Part shown: one piece after another, positions 45,324 through 56,500 of the stretch
Layout of the letters: the number at the start of each line of letters is the position of its first letter
How positions within the stretch are numbered: the stretch's first letter is position 1
Assembly (NCBI RefSeq): GCF_009720525.1
Contig: NZ_CP043930.1
Span: forward strand, 5,461,001-5,525,000
Direction of reading: 5' to 3'
Origin: Gimesia benthica
GTDB lineage: Bacteria > Planctomycetota > Planctomycetia > Planctomycetales > Planctomycetaceae
Length of the DNA stretch: 64,000 nucleotides
Position numbers and translations under genes: made by a program
Notes under the pieces: generated by a model
Database searches by the model: none
Seen by the model: only the letters and a program-made list of their open reading frames with translations
What the model was told of the DNA's origin: nothing

Positions 45324-46469
45324 TTAACGCTGGCTGACCGGAACGTAAGAACGTTCTTCGTAGCCGATGTAGTTCGCCTTGGGGCGGATGATTTTGTTGC
45401 CATCCAGCTGTTCCAGAATGTGAGCACACCATCCCGCGATCCGGCTGGATGCGAAGATACAGGTGAAGAGATCGCCGGGGATACCCATATAGTGCTGCAG
45501 GCTGGCCGAGTAGAAGTCGACGTTGCAGTTCCGCTTGATTTCCGCGTAGACCTGCTTTTCCATTTCGATCGACATTTCGTACCACTTGGGTTCGCCGGTC
45601 TCTTCTCCCAGTCGACGGGACAATTCTTTGAGGTGCTTGGCACGCGGGTCTTCCACCTGGTAAACCGCGTGGCCAAAGCCCATGAATTTGCCTTTGTTTT
45701 CCCGAACATTTTTGATGTAGGGAGTGATGTTCTCGATGGAACCGATTTCGAACAGGGTCTTGAGAACTTCGGTGTTGGCACCACCGTGCAGTTTCCCTTT
45801 CAGGGCACCGATGGCTCCGGTGATTGCAGAGTAAATATCGGGCAGTGTGGCGATGATCACCCGGCTGGTGAACGTACTGGCGTTCAAGCCGTGTTCTGCG
45901 TGCAGGGTGAGAATCAGGTCCATGGCACGAGTAGCGTCTTCGCTCGGCTTTTCACCGTTGAGCATGTACATGAAGTTGCCTGCGTGGCACAGACTGGAAT
46001 CGGGTTCCACAGGCTCCAGACCTTTGCGAATCCGATGGATGGCGGCAACCATTGTGGGGATTTGAGAGATCAGTTTGATCGAGATCTCCAGCCGCTTTTC
46101 GTAAGACTCTTCTTCAGCGTCCGGATCGTAAACACCAGCCAGAGAGGTCAGTGACCGCAGCAGCGCCATTGGAGGTGCTGACTCCGGCAAGTTCTTCAGG
46201 GTGTCGATCAGTTCTGCGGGGATGCTGCGGTGTTTCTTCAACTCGTTCTGGTAGTCTGCCAGTTGAGATTCATTAGGAAGTTCGCCATTCAGCAGCAGGA
46301 ATGAAACTTCCTCGAAGGTTGCGTTTTCCGCCAGGTCATCGATGTTGTAACCACGATACAGCAGCTTCCCTTCAGTACCGTTGACTAAACAGATGGAACT
46401 GTCGGCTGCAATGATTCCTTTGAGACCCTTGACAGCTTCGCTTGATGTTTTCTCTGTGTCTGCACTCAT
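45324..46469 (-). CDS. gltA: Citrate synthase
   Basis: A 381-residue enzyme condensing acetyl-CoA and oxaloacetate, first step of the TCA cycle. Active-site blocks are present: HAEHGLNASTF, GKLHGGANTEV (His), GFGHAVYQVEDPRAKHLK (His) and NVDFYSASLQHYMGIP (Asp). The ATG at 46469 starts a plausible MSADTEK sequence; a TTG 33 bases upstream is in frame. The short length suggests the dimeric, non-NADH-regulated type. Its own terminator follows, so it is a single-gene unit. Confidence 0.96.
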   Translation of the reverse strand: MSADTEKTSSEAVKGLKGIIAADSSICLVNGTEGKLLYRGYNIDDLAENATFEEVSFLLLNGELPNESQLADYQNELKKHRSIPAELIDTLKNLPESAPPMALLRSLTSLAGVYDPDAEEESYEKRLEISIKLISQIPTMVAAIHRIRKGLEPVEPDSSLCHAGNFMYMLNGEKPSEDATRAMDLILTLHAEHGLNASTFTSRVIIATLPDIYSAITGAIGALKGKLHGGANTEVLKTLFEIGSIENITPYIKNVRENKGKFMGFGHAVYQVEDPRAKHLKELSRRLGEETGEPKWYEMSIEMEKQVYAEIKRNCNVDFYSASLQHYMGIPGDLFTCIFASSRIAGWCAHILEQLDGNKIIRPKANYIGYEERSYVPVSQR

Positions 46470-47523
46470 TTGAACTGATTTCACTTTCTCATCTACAGCC
46501 AATAAATTTACAGTAAAGGGTAGCTATCACGTAAACGAAGGCTCTGGTCCGGCGGATACCCGCCTCAATTGTTTTTAAACAATGTATTGAAAACGCCTCG
46601 ACAACCAGTATATCAAGCCCGGGTATAAGTTCAATCAAGACCAATTGTTTCCCAGAGGACATCTCCAGAACTGTCGAGCCGGTTTCAGAACAACTGTCAA
46701 AGCTGGAAGATCCCCTAAATGTTCAGCAGAGGATCTAAATCGGGGGATTGACTATTTGGGGTGTGGTGTGAAAATAACAGTATGCGAGGGAACGTCTTGG
46801 GGAAGCTGTCTCGGTGTGGAGCCCTTAAATTGCTGCACAATTGAGATTTAAATCCCATGAACATGCCTGTGGACGGAGGTGGGTCTGGCTCTGCGAGTGC
46901 AGGCAGGATTTAATCGTAAGTTATTGACAGGTAAAGCTTGAGAGGTTTTTTACAAATTTTTAATTCGTGATGGGGATTTCCGTAGACGTTACAGAAAGTT
47001 GTGGTAGTATGGGGCTATATGAGCTGGAGGCTTATTGGCTTTTTCAGGTTCTCGGGAGTTGTAAGGATGCCTTGGGAGAGAACCCTCTTGAAGAATGATG
47101 TTGGCGAACCGGATGCTCCGACTAAGAGCACGAGTGCGTATTTGAGCAATGCCAGCGGCAGTTTGTTCTACGCGACGCCCAATCTACCTCAAAAGACCAG
47201 GTTCTGCTTTGAGCCTTTCTCCGCGCAGTCGATGTTACTGAAGGACTATTTCGCCGGGTTCAGAGAACGTCTTCAGGTTTTGATGAGTTTTATGATTATT
47301 TCGCTGTCTGACTCTATAGGAACCAGGCAGGTATGAGTAGAGTGGCATTAGAACATGTCCGCTCGATTAATACAGATATAACAACAGGAAAAAGGATGTC
47401 AGATGGTCAGCTTTGACGCTTCAGATCAGACTTACCTTTTATTCTCATAAACAAAAACGCCGTGGTTACGCACGGACGTGTGACCGACAGAATTTTGCAA
47501 ATAAATATTAAAGGGAGTGACCC
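46470..47523. other. 1-kb gene-poor region ahead of the principal sigma gene
   Basis: No convincing gene. Two open frames (46645-46851 and 47001-47336) have no family, no ribosome site and poor codon use. A perfect palindrome-like repeat (ATTGTTT 46568-46574 / AAACAAT 46577-46583) lies near the gltA side, and a TTGACA hexamer at about 46924. It could include a long untranslated leader for the sigma gene or a small RNA. Confidence 0.45.
46568..46583. promoter_or_regulatory. Inverted repeat upstream of gltA, candidate operator
   Basis: ATTGTTT and AAACAAT are perfect complements with a two-base spacer, about 100 bases upstream of the gltA start. The size suits a dimeric regulator, but the sequence is AT-rich and may be chance. 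Confidence 0.35.
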
Positions 47524-49287
47524 GTGCACCGTTTCGATGCCAATCTGAATTCATTATTTCAGGAAGCGGAAGAACAAGGTTTTCTAACATTTCAGCAGGT
47601 TCACACGTTCCTGCCTGATGAAGGTGGCGATCCGTCTCTGATCGAGTACATCGTTGTCGGTCTGGAAGAGCGTGCCCTGGATCTGATTGATGATCCGAAT
47701 GCAGATATCGATGAGGAAGAAGTATCTGCGATGGATACATCTGCAGATACGGACCCGGAAGCTTCGTCAAATTCAGACGATGATGACGATTCCAATTCGT
47801 CAATGGTGGAGGCTGAAACTTCACTCTCTTCACGCGATCCCATTCGCATGTACCTCAGCCAGATGGGTAACATTCCCCTGTTGAGTCGTTCGCGTGAAAT
47901 CTTTCTGGCAAAGAAAATCGAGATTACGCGCAAGCGGTTCCGCCGCACTGTGCTCGAATCTGACTTTGCACTGAAGATTGCCATCGATACTCTGGAGAAA
48001 GTTTACGCAGGTGAACTGCCCTTCGAACGCACACTGCGAACTTCTGATACTGAGGATGCCACCAAAGATCAGATCATGGGCCGGATGCCATTTAATATCG
48101 CCACTTTGCAGGCGTTAATGGAGAAAAATCGGGACGATTTTGAAAAACTCGAATCGGGTGAAGCCGGCAAGGTCGAACAACGCGAGATTCGCAAACGCAT
48201 GAGAATTCGTCGTCAGAAAATGGCGACGCTTTGTGAAGAGCTCTGTCTGCGAACTCAGCGTCTGCAGCCCGTCCTGAAACGCATTCACCAGATTGCCGGT
48301 CGGATGCGTGAAGTACAGGAACAGCTGGAAGACTTTCGGCAGTTGCGTCACAAGACAACGGACACACGCCTGCTGGAACGCGAACTGGCAGAACTGACAA
48401 CCATGGTTGTTGAATCGGCCGATGACTTTCAGAGTCGTTCACGTGAAATCAAACGTCGCTTTGATGACTGGACGGAAGCCAAACAGCAGCTTTCCGGCGG
48501 TAACCTGCGGCTGGTTGTTTCGATCGCCAAGAAATATCGTAACCGTGGCCTGAGCTTCCTCGACCTGATCCAGGAAGGAAATGCCGGCCTGATGCGGGGC
48601 GTTGAGAAATACGAATACCGCCGTGGTTACAAGTTCTCAACTTACGCTACCTGGTGGATTCGTCAGGCAATTACCCGTGCGGTTGCCGACCATGCCCGGA
48701 CGATTCGTATTCCCGTCCACATGTTCCAGAGCATCTCGACCCTCAAAGCCCGCAGCGAACAGATTCGCCAGGAAACCGGTCGCGAACCGACCATGGAAGA
48801 ACTGGCTGATTCCGTCGGACTGGGTGTGGAAGAGACTGAGCGGATCATGAAGACCTGGAAGCATCCGATCAGCCTGGATACACCCGTCGGAGAAAGCGAA
48901 GACAGCAGCTTCGGCGATTTCCTGGAAGACGGACACGAATCTTCGCCCGCCGACGCCGCGATGCGGGAAATGCTCAAAGACAAAATCGAGCACGTGCTCA
49001 AAAGTCTGACCTATCGCGAACGGGAAATCATTCGTCTGCGATATGGTCTGGGTGACGGCTACAGCTACACCCTCGAAGAAACCGGTCGTATCTTCAAGGT
49101 GACCCGCGAACGTATCCGTCAGATCGAATCCAAGGCCCTGCGGAAACTGCAGCACCAGACGCGAAGTGCGCACCTGCGTGGGTTCGTGGATGCCATCTTC
49201 CCCAATAAGGAAGATGAGGAAAATCAGACAGAAGAGGGTGTTCAGTCAGAACAGGAATCCTCCAGCATGGTCGGAGCACTGGAATAA
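47524..49287 (+). CDS. rpoD: RNA polymerase sigma factor, primary sigma-70 (RpoD/SigA)
   Basis: A 587-residue sigma factor. An acidic region 1.1-like N-terminus is followed by region 1.2 ([16 protein letters not shown]), a non-conserved insert, and the highly conserved 2.1-2.4 block with [20 protein letters not shown] and [20 protein letters not shown]. Region 3 and region 4.2 ([19 protein letters not shown]) complete it. GTG start six bases after GGGAG. The N-terminal acidic part is rich in Ser, Asp and Glu. It is preceded by the long gene-poor leader and followed by a terminator. Confidence 0.96.
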   Translation: MHRFDANLNSLFQEAEEQGFLTFQQVHTFLPDEGGDPSLIEYIVVGLEERALDLIDDPNADIDEEEVSAMDTSADTDPEASSNSDDDDDSNSSMVEAETSLSSRDPIRMYLSQMGNIPLLSRSREIFLAKKIEITRKRFRRTVLESDFALKIAIDTLEKVYAGELPFERTLRTSDTEDATKDQIMGRMPFNIATLQALMEKNRDDFEKLESGEAGKVEQREIRKRMRIRRQKMATLCEELCLRTQRLQPVLKRIHQIAGRMREVQEQLEDFRQLRHKTTDTRLLERELAELTTMVVESADDFQSRSREIKRRFDDWTEAKQQLSGGNLRLVVSIAKKYRNRGLSFLDLIQEGNAGLMRGVEKYEYRRGYKFSTYATWWIRQAITRAVADHARTIRIPVHMFQSISTLKARSEQIRQETGREPTMEELADSVGLGVEETERIMKTWKHPISLDTPVGESEDSSFGDFLEDGHESSPADAAMREMLKDKIEHVLKSLTYREREIIRLRYGLGDGYSYTLEETGRIFKVTRERIRQIESKALRKLQHQTRSAHLRGFVDAIFPNKEDEENQTEEGVQSEQESSSMVGALE

Positions 49288-49323
49288 ACCAGCTCTGATC
49301 TGAAATTGATACTCCTTAGATTC

Positions 49324-49370
49324 AAGGCGGTTTGTTGTTTTCACGAACAACAGGCCGCCTTTGGCTTTTC
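49324..49370 (+). terminator. Probable rho-independent terminator after rpoD
   Basis: AAGGCGG (49324-49330) pairs with CCGCCTT (49355-49361), with an inner TTGTTGTT/AACAACA pairing. Short T-rich tract (TTTGGCTTTTC) follows. Confidence 0.75.
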
Positions 49371-49489
49371 TATTGGCGGCAATTCGAATAGTTTATACGC
49401 TGTATTAAGACGCGATTTACAGTAGCAGATTGAATATCCCCGTCACTTCAATCTATCTGGATTTTTAAAAATTTACGGAGTATCACAGC

Positions 49490-50305
49490 ATGGGGCTTTT
49501 TGAAGGTAAAAAAGGTCTTGTATTTGGCATTGCAAATGACCATTCCATCGCCTGGGCGATTACAGAGAAGCTGTATGATGAGGGAGCCGAGATGGCTTTC
49601 ACACACCTTCCCGATAAAGACCCCGAGCGTCCCCGCATGGAGCGTCGGCTGAGGAAGCTGGTAGAGCCGCGTGGGGCAGAGATCATGATTCCCTGCGATG
49701 TGACCAAAGAAGAAGACCTGGACAAGGTGTTCGAAAAGGTTAAGGCTGAGTACGGACAAATTGATTTTCTGCTGCACTCAATCGCCTATGCTCCCATGGA
49801 CGACCTCAAGGGACCGGTTTACAACGTCAGCCGGGATGGATTCAAGCTCTCGATGGAAATCAGCGTTTACAGCCTGATCACCATCGCCCGTCGTGCTCGC
49901 GAAATTCTCAAGCCAGGCGGCAGCATGCTCACGTTGAGCTACCTCGGCGGTGAGAAAGTGATTCCCGGTTACAACGTCATGGGGATCTGCAAGTCCGCAC
50001 TGGAAAACACGGTGATGTATCTGGCCAACGAACTCGGACCTGAAGGCATTCGCGTGAACAGCCTGAGTGCTGGCCCACTGAAAACACTCAGCTCCTCAGC
50101 CGTGGGTGAGTTCGATGTGATGATGAAGCTCTACTCCACCATGTCACCCCTGCGTAAGAACATTACCCCGGATGACGTCGGTAAAGCAGGCATGTACCTG
50201 TTGAGCGACCTCTCGAGTGGTGTTTCCGGTGAGAACCACCATGTCGATTCGGGTTACCACATCATGGGTGCTCCGCCAATCGAATTACAGCAGATGGAAG
50301 GCTAA
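49490..50305 (+). CDS. fabI: Enoyl-[acyl-carrier-protein] reductase (NADH), FabI type
   Basis: A 271-residue SDR-type reductase that completes each fatty-acid elongation round. The FabI start [16 protein letters not shown] binds NADH; active-site Tyr151 (LSYLGGEK), Tyr161 and Lys168 (YNVMGICK) have the Y-x6-K spacing that separates FabI from ordinary SDRs. [13 protein letters not shown] is the flexible substrate loop. GGAG nine bases before ATG. A perfect terminator follows, so it is a single-gene unit. Triclosan-sensitive FabI residues are typical, but sensitivity is not inferred. Confidence 0.97.
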   Translation: MGLFEGKKGLVFGIANDHSIAWAITEKLYDEGAEMAFTHLPDKDPERPRMERRLRKLVEPRGAEIMIPCDVTKEEDLDKVFEKVKAEYGQIDFLLHSIAYAPMDDLKGPVYNVSRDGFKLSMEISVYSLITIARRAREILKPGGSMLTLSYLGGEKVIPGYNVMGICKSALENTVMYLANELGPEGIRVNSLSAGPLKTLSSSAVGEFDVMMKLYSTMSPLRKNITPDDVGKAGMYLLSDLSSGVSGENHHVDSGYHIMGAPPIELQQMEG

Positions 50306-50732
50306 GCCTGCTCCCTGCTGGAAATCAGCATAATCCTGTTGAACCACCTGTTGCACAGAATCGTTGCAACAGGTGGTTTTTTCATGCGCGGTGCACTTCG
50401 GAGGCGAGGAGTCATTACTTGAGTCGTTTTTATTTCTTCACAGAAGATTTCCCCGTTTTTGATTCTGATTTCCCTACAGGGTGTGTGTGCTGAACAACTC
50501 CCTTTTTAGGCGCGATTCCTCTATCGGGAAAAAATCTGCCGGATTGCCCGGTTTTCGTGATCCCTGGACTGATTTTTACGTTCTTTAGTCTGCCAAATCT
50601 GATTTATGGTTCATACTGAAAGAACCATACTCGTTGGATTCTCTTTCCAGCGAGGTACGGGAGGATTTCGCACTTCCCTGCTGTCCGGGAGGTGTGAGCT
50701 GATTTTATTTCCTTTAAAGCTGAAAGCCCGCC
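50306..50732. other. Intergenic region containing the fabI terminator
   Basis: About 430 bases. The first 80 hold the fabI terminator. The rest has no recognised gene and presumably carries the promoter of the membrane-protein/flotillin/ATPase locus. Confidence 0.5.
50342..50382 (+). terminator. Rho-independent terminator after fabI
   Basis: ACCACCTGTTGCA pairs with TGCAACAGGTGGT around a short loop and is followed by six T. It lies about 40 bases after the stop. Confidence 0.95.
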
Positions 50733-51353
50733 GTGACTGAATTACTGCACGCAGCTCTGAACTGGCCCACCCTGCCGGCAACGGTACTGGTCGCCATCTG
50801 CGTGCTGTATTGGCTGTTTGTGATTATCGGGGTGTTGGACTTTGATCTGCTGGATTTTGATCTGGACTTTGAAGTCGGCGGTCATGGCCCGTCCATACTG
50901 GATTTTGGCTTCATCGGTTTGAAGTTCCTGAATCTCGGTGAAGTGCCCGTCATGGTCTGGATGAGTATTTTCTCGCTCAGCATGTGGATGCTCTCCATCA
51001 ACTTCGATGCCGGGGTCGAGATTCAATCCGCGATGGACTATCTCCCGCTGTTCCTGAGAAATCTGGGGATTAGCCTGGTCGTTACCAAGTTGATTACACA
51101 GCCTTTCAAGGGATATTTTCAGTTTACTCCTCCTAATCAAATCGAAACATTGTTAGGCAAATCATGTTATGTGACCAGCAGTTCGGTCACTGAGAAGTTC
51201 GGTCAGGCCGAACTGGAGACGGAAGGAGCCCCTCTCAAGCTGCATATTCGTTCGGAAGACGAAACAATCCAGAAGGGAGATCTGGTACGTCTGACGGATT
51301 ATAACCAGGAAACACAGGCCTTTTACGTCGTTAAAATTAACCAGGAGTCCTAA
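50733..51353 (+). CDS. YqiJ-like inner-membrane protein with NfeD-type OB-fold C-terminus
   Basis: A 206-residue protein from GTG 50733. Residues about 15-35 and 70-125 contain membrane helices; LDFDLLDFDLDFEVGGHG is a short acidic loop. The C-terminal 70 residues (GKSCYVTSSSVTEKFGQAE, IQKGDLVRLTDYN) form an OB-fold of the NfeD type. In E. coli the YqiJ homologue is encoded beside flotillin YqiK and is thought to work with it. Here the same order is kept, four bases apart from the flotillin. First gene of the three-gene locus. Confidence 0.82.
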   Translation: MTELLHAALNWPTLPATVLVAICVLYWLFVIIGVLDFDLLDFDLDFEVGGHGPSILDFGFIGLKFLNLGEVPVMVWMSIFSLSMWMLSINFDAGVEIQSAMDYLPLFLRNLGISLVVTKLITQPFKGYFQFTPPNQIETLLGKSCYVTSSSVTEKFGQAELETEGAPLKLHIRSEDETIQKGDLVRLTDYNQETQAFYVVKINQES

Positions 51354-51357
51354 GATC

Positions 51358-53457
51358 ATGTCCATATCGGTACTTCAGTTACCCACAGCCCAACTGCTGG
51401 GGGTCGATTTATTCAGTGGGTCCATTTTCACCGCAATTGTGGTGATCGGGATCGGGCTGACTGGTTTTGCGATGGCACTTTCTCGATTCTATCGCAAGGT
51501 TGGACCGGAAGAGGCTCTGGTGCGAACCGGGGTCGGTAACCTCAAAGTCGCCAACGGGGAAGGGATCTTTGTAATTCCGATCCTGCACCGTGCCGACCAG
51601 ATGGACCTCTCGGTCAAGCGGATCGAAATTGCCCGCAAAGGGGAAGCGGGTCTGATCTGCCGGGATAATATCCGGGCCGATATCGAAGTGGCTTTCTTCG
51701 TGAGAGTCAACAATACTTCGAATGACATTCGCAACGTGGCTCAATCACTGGGTTGTAAACGTGCTTCCAGCCGGGATGCCCTGATTGAACTGTTTGATGC
51801 CAAGTTCTCAGAAGCTTTGAAGACGGTCGGTAAGCATTTTGACTTTGTTGAACTCTACAATGAGCGGGACAAGTTCAAGGAAGAAATCCTCAAAATCATC
51901 GGCACCGATCTGAACGGGTACATTCTGGATGACTGTGCGATTGACTTCCTGGAACAGACGCCGCTTGAGAAGCTGAGCCCGACCAACATTCTGGATGCGG
52001 AAGGGATCAAGAAGATCACCGACCTCACCGCCCGCGAGCACGTGCTGTCGAACAATATTACGCGGGAAAAAGAAAAGACGATCAAGAAGCAGGACGTGGA
52101 AGCCCAGGAAACGATTCTGGAACTGGAACGTCAGCGGGTTGAAGCGGTTGAGAAACAGAAGCGGGAAATCGCATCGTTGACGGCTCGTGAAGAAGCTGAA
52201 GCACGTCAGGTAGAACATCAAGAACGTCTGAAAGCGGAATCCGCACGGATTCGCACCGACGAAGAACTGTCGATCGCCGAAGAAAACAAACTCCGCCAGA
52301 TCATTGTGGCTCAGAAGAATAAAGAACGGACCGATGCGGTTGAGACCGAACGGGTTGAAAAAGATCGCTTGCTGGAAGTCACGGAACGTGAACGGGTTGT
52401 CGGCATCGCTGATATCGAGAAAGATAAAGCGATTGAAGTCGAAAAACGGAACATTCAGGAAGTGATCCGCGAGCGGGTGATTGTCGAACGAGCCGTGGTC
52501 GAAGAAGAAGAACGCATCAAAGATACGCACGAATTCGCGACTGCAGACCGTTTGAAACAGGTCACCGTGACCAAAGCGGAAATGGAAGCACAGGAAAACC
52601 TGGTCAAGGAAGTCAAAGCAGCCGAAGCACAGAAGTCGTCTGCCGAACTGCTGGCCGAAAAAATGGTCATCGAAGCCGAAGCCGAAAAGACGGCAACCGA
52701 AAAGAAATCGGATGCGATCAAAGTCATGGCGGAAGCCAAAACGGCCGACGGTGCCGCAGAAGGTCTGGCCGATGCCCAGGTCATGATTGCCAAGGCAACC
52801 GCCACCGAGAAGACCGGTCAGGCCGAAGCCAACGTGATGATGGCCAAAGCCGAAGCGACCGAGAAGACCGGAACCGCAGAAGCCAACGTGATGAAGCTGA
52901 AGTTCAGTTCGGAAGCCAATGGTATCGAAGAGAAAGCCAATGCGATGAAGCTCTTCGACGAAGTGGGCCGCGATCACGAAGAATTCAAGATCAAACTCAA
53001 CAAGGAGAAAGATATCGAACTGGCAGCGATTTCGGCTCAGCAGGAGATCGCCGAGGCTCAGGCCGGTATTGTCGGCGAGGCACTCAAATCGGCCCGGATC
53101 GACATTGTGGGTGGCGAAACCACCTTCTTCGATAAGATTGTGGACTCGATCAAGAGTGGTAAATCCATCGATCGTTTCGTGCACAACAGTGAAACCCTGA
53201 CGGATATCAAGAATACGTTCTTCAACGGAAATCCGGACTACTTTGAAGACCAGCTCCAGACCTTTATCTCCCGGTTTGGCATGTCCTTCGAAGATGCCAA
53301 GAACCTGTCGATTGCCGCTTTGATCTCACAGCTGCTCGTTCAGGCCGAGAGCGATGAAGACCGTTCGACCCTGAACCGCCTGCTGGCAACCGTCAAAAAT
53401 CTCGGAATCTCCGACCAGAAAGTGTCCTCCTTTATGAAAGCCAAGGTGCAATCGTAA
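51358..53457 (+). CDS. Flotillin-family membrane scaffold protein (YqiK-like)
   Basis: A 699-residue protein. One N-terminal membrane helix (about 22-45) is followed by an SPFH/Band-7 domain (about 50-220, with GEGIFVIPILHRADQMDLSV), then a long Ala/Glu-rich coiled coil (about 220-570) and a C-terminal globular part. Flotillins assemble oligomeric rings in membrane microdomains and organise signalling or proteolysis. AGGAG ten bases before the ATG. The coiled coil contains a tandem 54-base repeat. Next to the YqiJ-like gene and 129 bases upstream of the giant ATPase. Confidence 0.93.
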   Translation: MSISVLQLPTAQLLGVDLFSGSIFTAIVVIGIGLTGFAMALSRFYRKVGPEEALVRTGVGNLKVANGEGIFVIPILHRADQMDLSVKRIEIARKGEAGLICRDNIRADIEVAFFVRVNNTSNDIRNVAQSLGCKRASSRDALIELFDAKFSEALKTVGKHFDFVELYNERDKFKEEILKIIGTDLNGYILDDCAIDFLEQTPLEKLSPTNILDAEGIKKITDLTAREHVLSNNITREKEKTIKKQDVEAQETILELERQRVEAVEKQKREIASLTAREEAEARQVEHQERLKAESARIRTDEELSIAEENKLRQIIVAQKNKERTDAVETERVEKDRLLEVTERERVVGIADIEKDKAIEVEKRNIQEVIRERVIVERAVVEEEERIKDTHEFATADRLKQVTVTKAEMEAQENLVKEVKAAEAQKSSAELLAEKMVIEAEAEKTATEKKSDAIKVMAEAKTADGAAEGLADAQVMIAKATATEKTGQAEANVMMAKAEATEKTGTAEANVMKLKFSSEANGIEEKANAMKLFDEVGRDHEEFKIKLNKEKDIELAAISAQQEIAEAQAGIVGEALKSARIDIVGGETTFFDKIVDSIKSGKSIDRFVHNSETLTDIKNTFFNGNPDYFEDQLQTFISRFGMSFEDAKNLSIAALISQLLVQAESDEDRSTLNRLLATVKNLGISDQKVSSFMKAKVQS
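52783..52890. repeat. Tandem 54-base repeat within the flotillin coiled coil
   Basis: Two copies (52783-52836 and 52837-52890) encode MIAKATATEKTGQAEANV and MMAKAEATEKTGTAEANV, differing at three of 18 residues. Likely expandable by slippage. Confidence 0.8.
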
Positions 53458-53502
53458 AATAGAGCTGCAAGTCACGCTCTAGCTGGACGGATAAGAGGTC
53501 TG

Positions 53503-53545
53503 GTCTGCTCTCCTGTGCCCGGTTGAACCGGCCGTGAGAGCAGAC
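53503..53545 (+). repeat. Long inverted repeat between flotillin and giant-ATPase genes
   Basis: GTCTGCTCTC (53503-53512) and GAGAGCAGAC (53536-53545) pair perfectly, with an inner CCGGTT/AACCGG palindrome. No T-run follows, so it is more likely a processing or attenuation signal than a full terminator. Confidence 0.6.
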
Positions 53546-53585
53546 AGTTACCTCAGGCGGATGCTTCACTCAATCAACTGAAACA

Positions 53586-56500
53586 GTGAGCCACGGGATT
53601 CACGAACAAATGGCGGATTCAGAAAATCATACACCCGAGACTGCAGCTGACAATGCGGACGCCATTGCGCTGGAGAGCAGTACGTATGAAATCATTCAGA
53701 ACCGTCTGCAGAGTCGTGGTAAGGAGCTGCAGTCCCGCCTGTCGCAACTGAATGAACGTCGCAAGGAAGTCTTTGGTTCGATTGAGACCCGGTTACTGGG
53801 CAGCGATCGGATTACGACCGAGCACAACTGCGTGCCCCGCGATATGCTGGCGGTCGGGAACCGGTTTCTGTTTGGCTACAACGTACGTTTCGGGCTGAAA
53901 ACAGAAATCCAGCTGAGTGATGTGTTTTCAGTCTACGAATTCAAAGACGGAACTTATCACAACCTCCCCCTGGATCTGATTCAGGACCCGGCGTTCGAAA
54001 AAGATTTCAAGGACATCTACCGCTACTATAAGAATGCGACCTTTGCCAAGTTTTTTGTCAAAGGACCTTTTTTATACATGCTGTTCAAAGTGGGGCAGGG
54101 AGCCCGCGATTTTAAAACATTTAAATGGGCCTTCCAGGAAGATCAACTGGTCTATGTGGATAACCGCAGCGATCACGAAGTCGAGTATCCACCCCAGCAG
54201 GAATTCGAGTGGGTGCGGACACACCGCGACCTGCATTATTCGGGCGTGCATCCGCACATCTCGATTGATGACCGTCTGTTTGTGGAGACGATTGGCGGCG
54301 ACCTGACCATCAAGATCGAGAATAACACCGATACCGGTGCGGGCATTTACGCGGAGCCCGTGGATGACCCGGATCAGACGCTCGATGATGCCGAGATTTT
54401 CTATGCACTGATCGGCTCACTGATTCTGCTCAAGATTCGTCCTTATAAAGAATCGAATTTCCGTTATTTCATCTACAATGAAAAGCTGCAGCAGGCCCGG
54501 CGGCTGGATTCGATCAAGGATGCCTGTATTCTGCTGCCCGATGATCATGGTCTGGTGTTTTCCAACGGCTATTATCTCCAGAACGGAGATTCGAAGACGT
54601 TTGAAACCGACCTGCAGGACATGCTCTACCAGGAACGGATCGCGGCACCGAACGGGGAAGACTTCCTCTACGTCTTCTATCAGCCCGAACAGGGCGTGCA
54701 CGTGCTTCTGCAGTACAATGTGATCGAACAGAAACTTGATACCCCGATGATCTGTCATGGGTTTACACTGTTCGAAGGGGGCGAGCTGATCTGTTTCTCG
54801 GGGCAGGGAGAGCCACAAAAACATCACACGATTCAGCTTTGGAAAACGCCTTACGTCAGCGAATCTTTTGAAGTTCCCCACAAGACCGATTCCTATCTCA
54901 ATAAAATCGGCAATAAGGACATTGTCCGCGGGATGGCAGAGTGCCATGAACTCCTGGGACTGATTTACCGCAGAGACGCTTACGAAAATCTGTATGTCGA
55001 TCTGGTGAAACAGTCAACGGATGTGCTGGATTCCTATTTCTGGATCAATCATCAGGACACGTATGCCCTGGGTGAAGTGGTCCTGGAGATCAAGAAAGCT
55101 GCGGAAGCTGCGGTCACCGAGTATGAAAAGGTTCTGCAGCTCAGGCAGAATACCAGGAAGAAGACAGCCGAAGTCGAAACGCAGACCCGCGAAACCCTGG
55201 TCGCCATCGATCATCGCCGGTTCGATCAGATCGATGATTTCGTCCAGAGCCTCGCCAGCCTGAGAAGTCTGCGGGGGGATGTCATCTCCCTACGAGATTT
55301 GCGGTATGTGGATGTGACACTGGTCGAACAGCTGGAAGCCAAAGTCAGCGAACGGACCGAAAAACTGGCCGGACGCTGTGTCGAATTTCTGCTGCGGAAA
55401 GATGCCCTCAAACCGTACGCAGACCGGATCTCTGCTGCGTCTGAGAAGATCAAAACAGTCGAGAAAGTCGCTGACGCGCGGAAGGTGGAAGAAGAGATTG
55501 AAGCCAGTTCCGGTGAACTGGAGATGCTGATCGATATTGTCAGTAATCTGAAAGTGGAAGATACCACGCAGCGGACGGCGATCATCGACAATATCTCCGC
55601 CAATTTCTCTCGCATCAATCAGAGTCGGGCGGCGTTGAAGAATCGCATCAAGGATCTGATGTCGGTCGAAGGCGTCGCTGAGTTCAATGCCCAGATCAAA
55701 CTGCTGAACCAGGGAGTCGTTAACTACCTGGATGTCAGTGATTCTCCCGAGAAGTGTGATGACTTCCTGACGAAACTGATGATTCAGGTTGAAGAGCTGG
55801 AAGGCCGGTTCGCTGAATTTGATGAGTTCGTCGAGCAGTTGACGGAGAAGCGGGAAGAAATCTACGCGGCGTTTGAATCGCGCAAACTGGCGATTGTGGA
55901 AAGCCGAAATAAACGGGCCAATTCGCTGGCCAAATCGGCCGAACGGATTCTGACCGGCATTCGCAGTCGGGCCGAGCAGCTCGAATCGATCAACGAGATC
56001 AACGGTTATTTTGCCTCGGATCTGATGATCGACAAAGTGCGCGATATCGTACGGCAACTGGGTGAGCTGGAAGACACCGTCAAGGTGGACGACATCCAGA
56101 GCCGATTGAAAAGTATTCGCGAAGACGCCGTCCGCCAGTTGAAAGACAAGCAGGAACTGTTCGTTGATGGCGAAAATATCATCCGGCTGGGCAATCGGAA
56201 TTTTACCGTCAATCGCCAGGCCCTGGACCTGACCACAGTGATGCGGGACGATGTGCTGCAACTGCATCTGACGGGAACCAATTTCTTTTCTGAAATTGAA
56301 GATGAACGGCTGCTGGCGACCCGCGATGTCTGGAACCAGGAACTGGTCTCCGAAAACAGGGACGTCTATCGCGTCGAATACCTGGCCTATACACTGTTGA
56401 ATTCACTCGATTCCGATCCGGAAACATCGCTGGAATCGGTGCTGAAACTGACCGATGAAGAACTGCTGGCGTTCATTCAGAAATTCATGGGCCCTCGCTA

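Noticed and set aside
47001..47336. 111-codon frame in the leader before rpoD
   Set aside because: Arg/Ser/Phe mix without ribosome site or family. Not supported as a gene, though a leader peptide cannot be excluded.
51808..53184. 458-codon open frame opposite the flotillin gene
   Set aside because: Phe/Asp/His-rich mirror of the Glu/Ala-rich coiled coil; an artefact of GAA and GCC codon use.
55290..56267. 325-codon frame opposite the giant ATPase coiled coil
   Set aside because: Shadow frame; the other strand has the family match.
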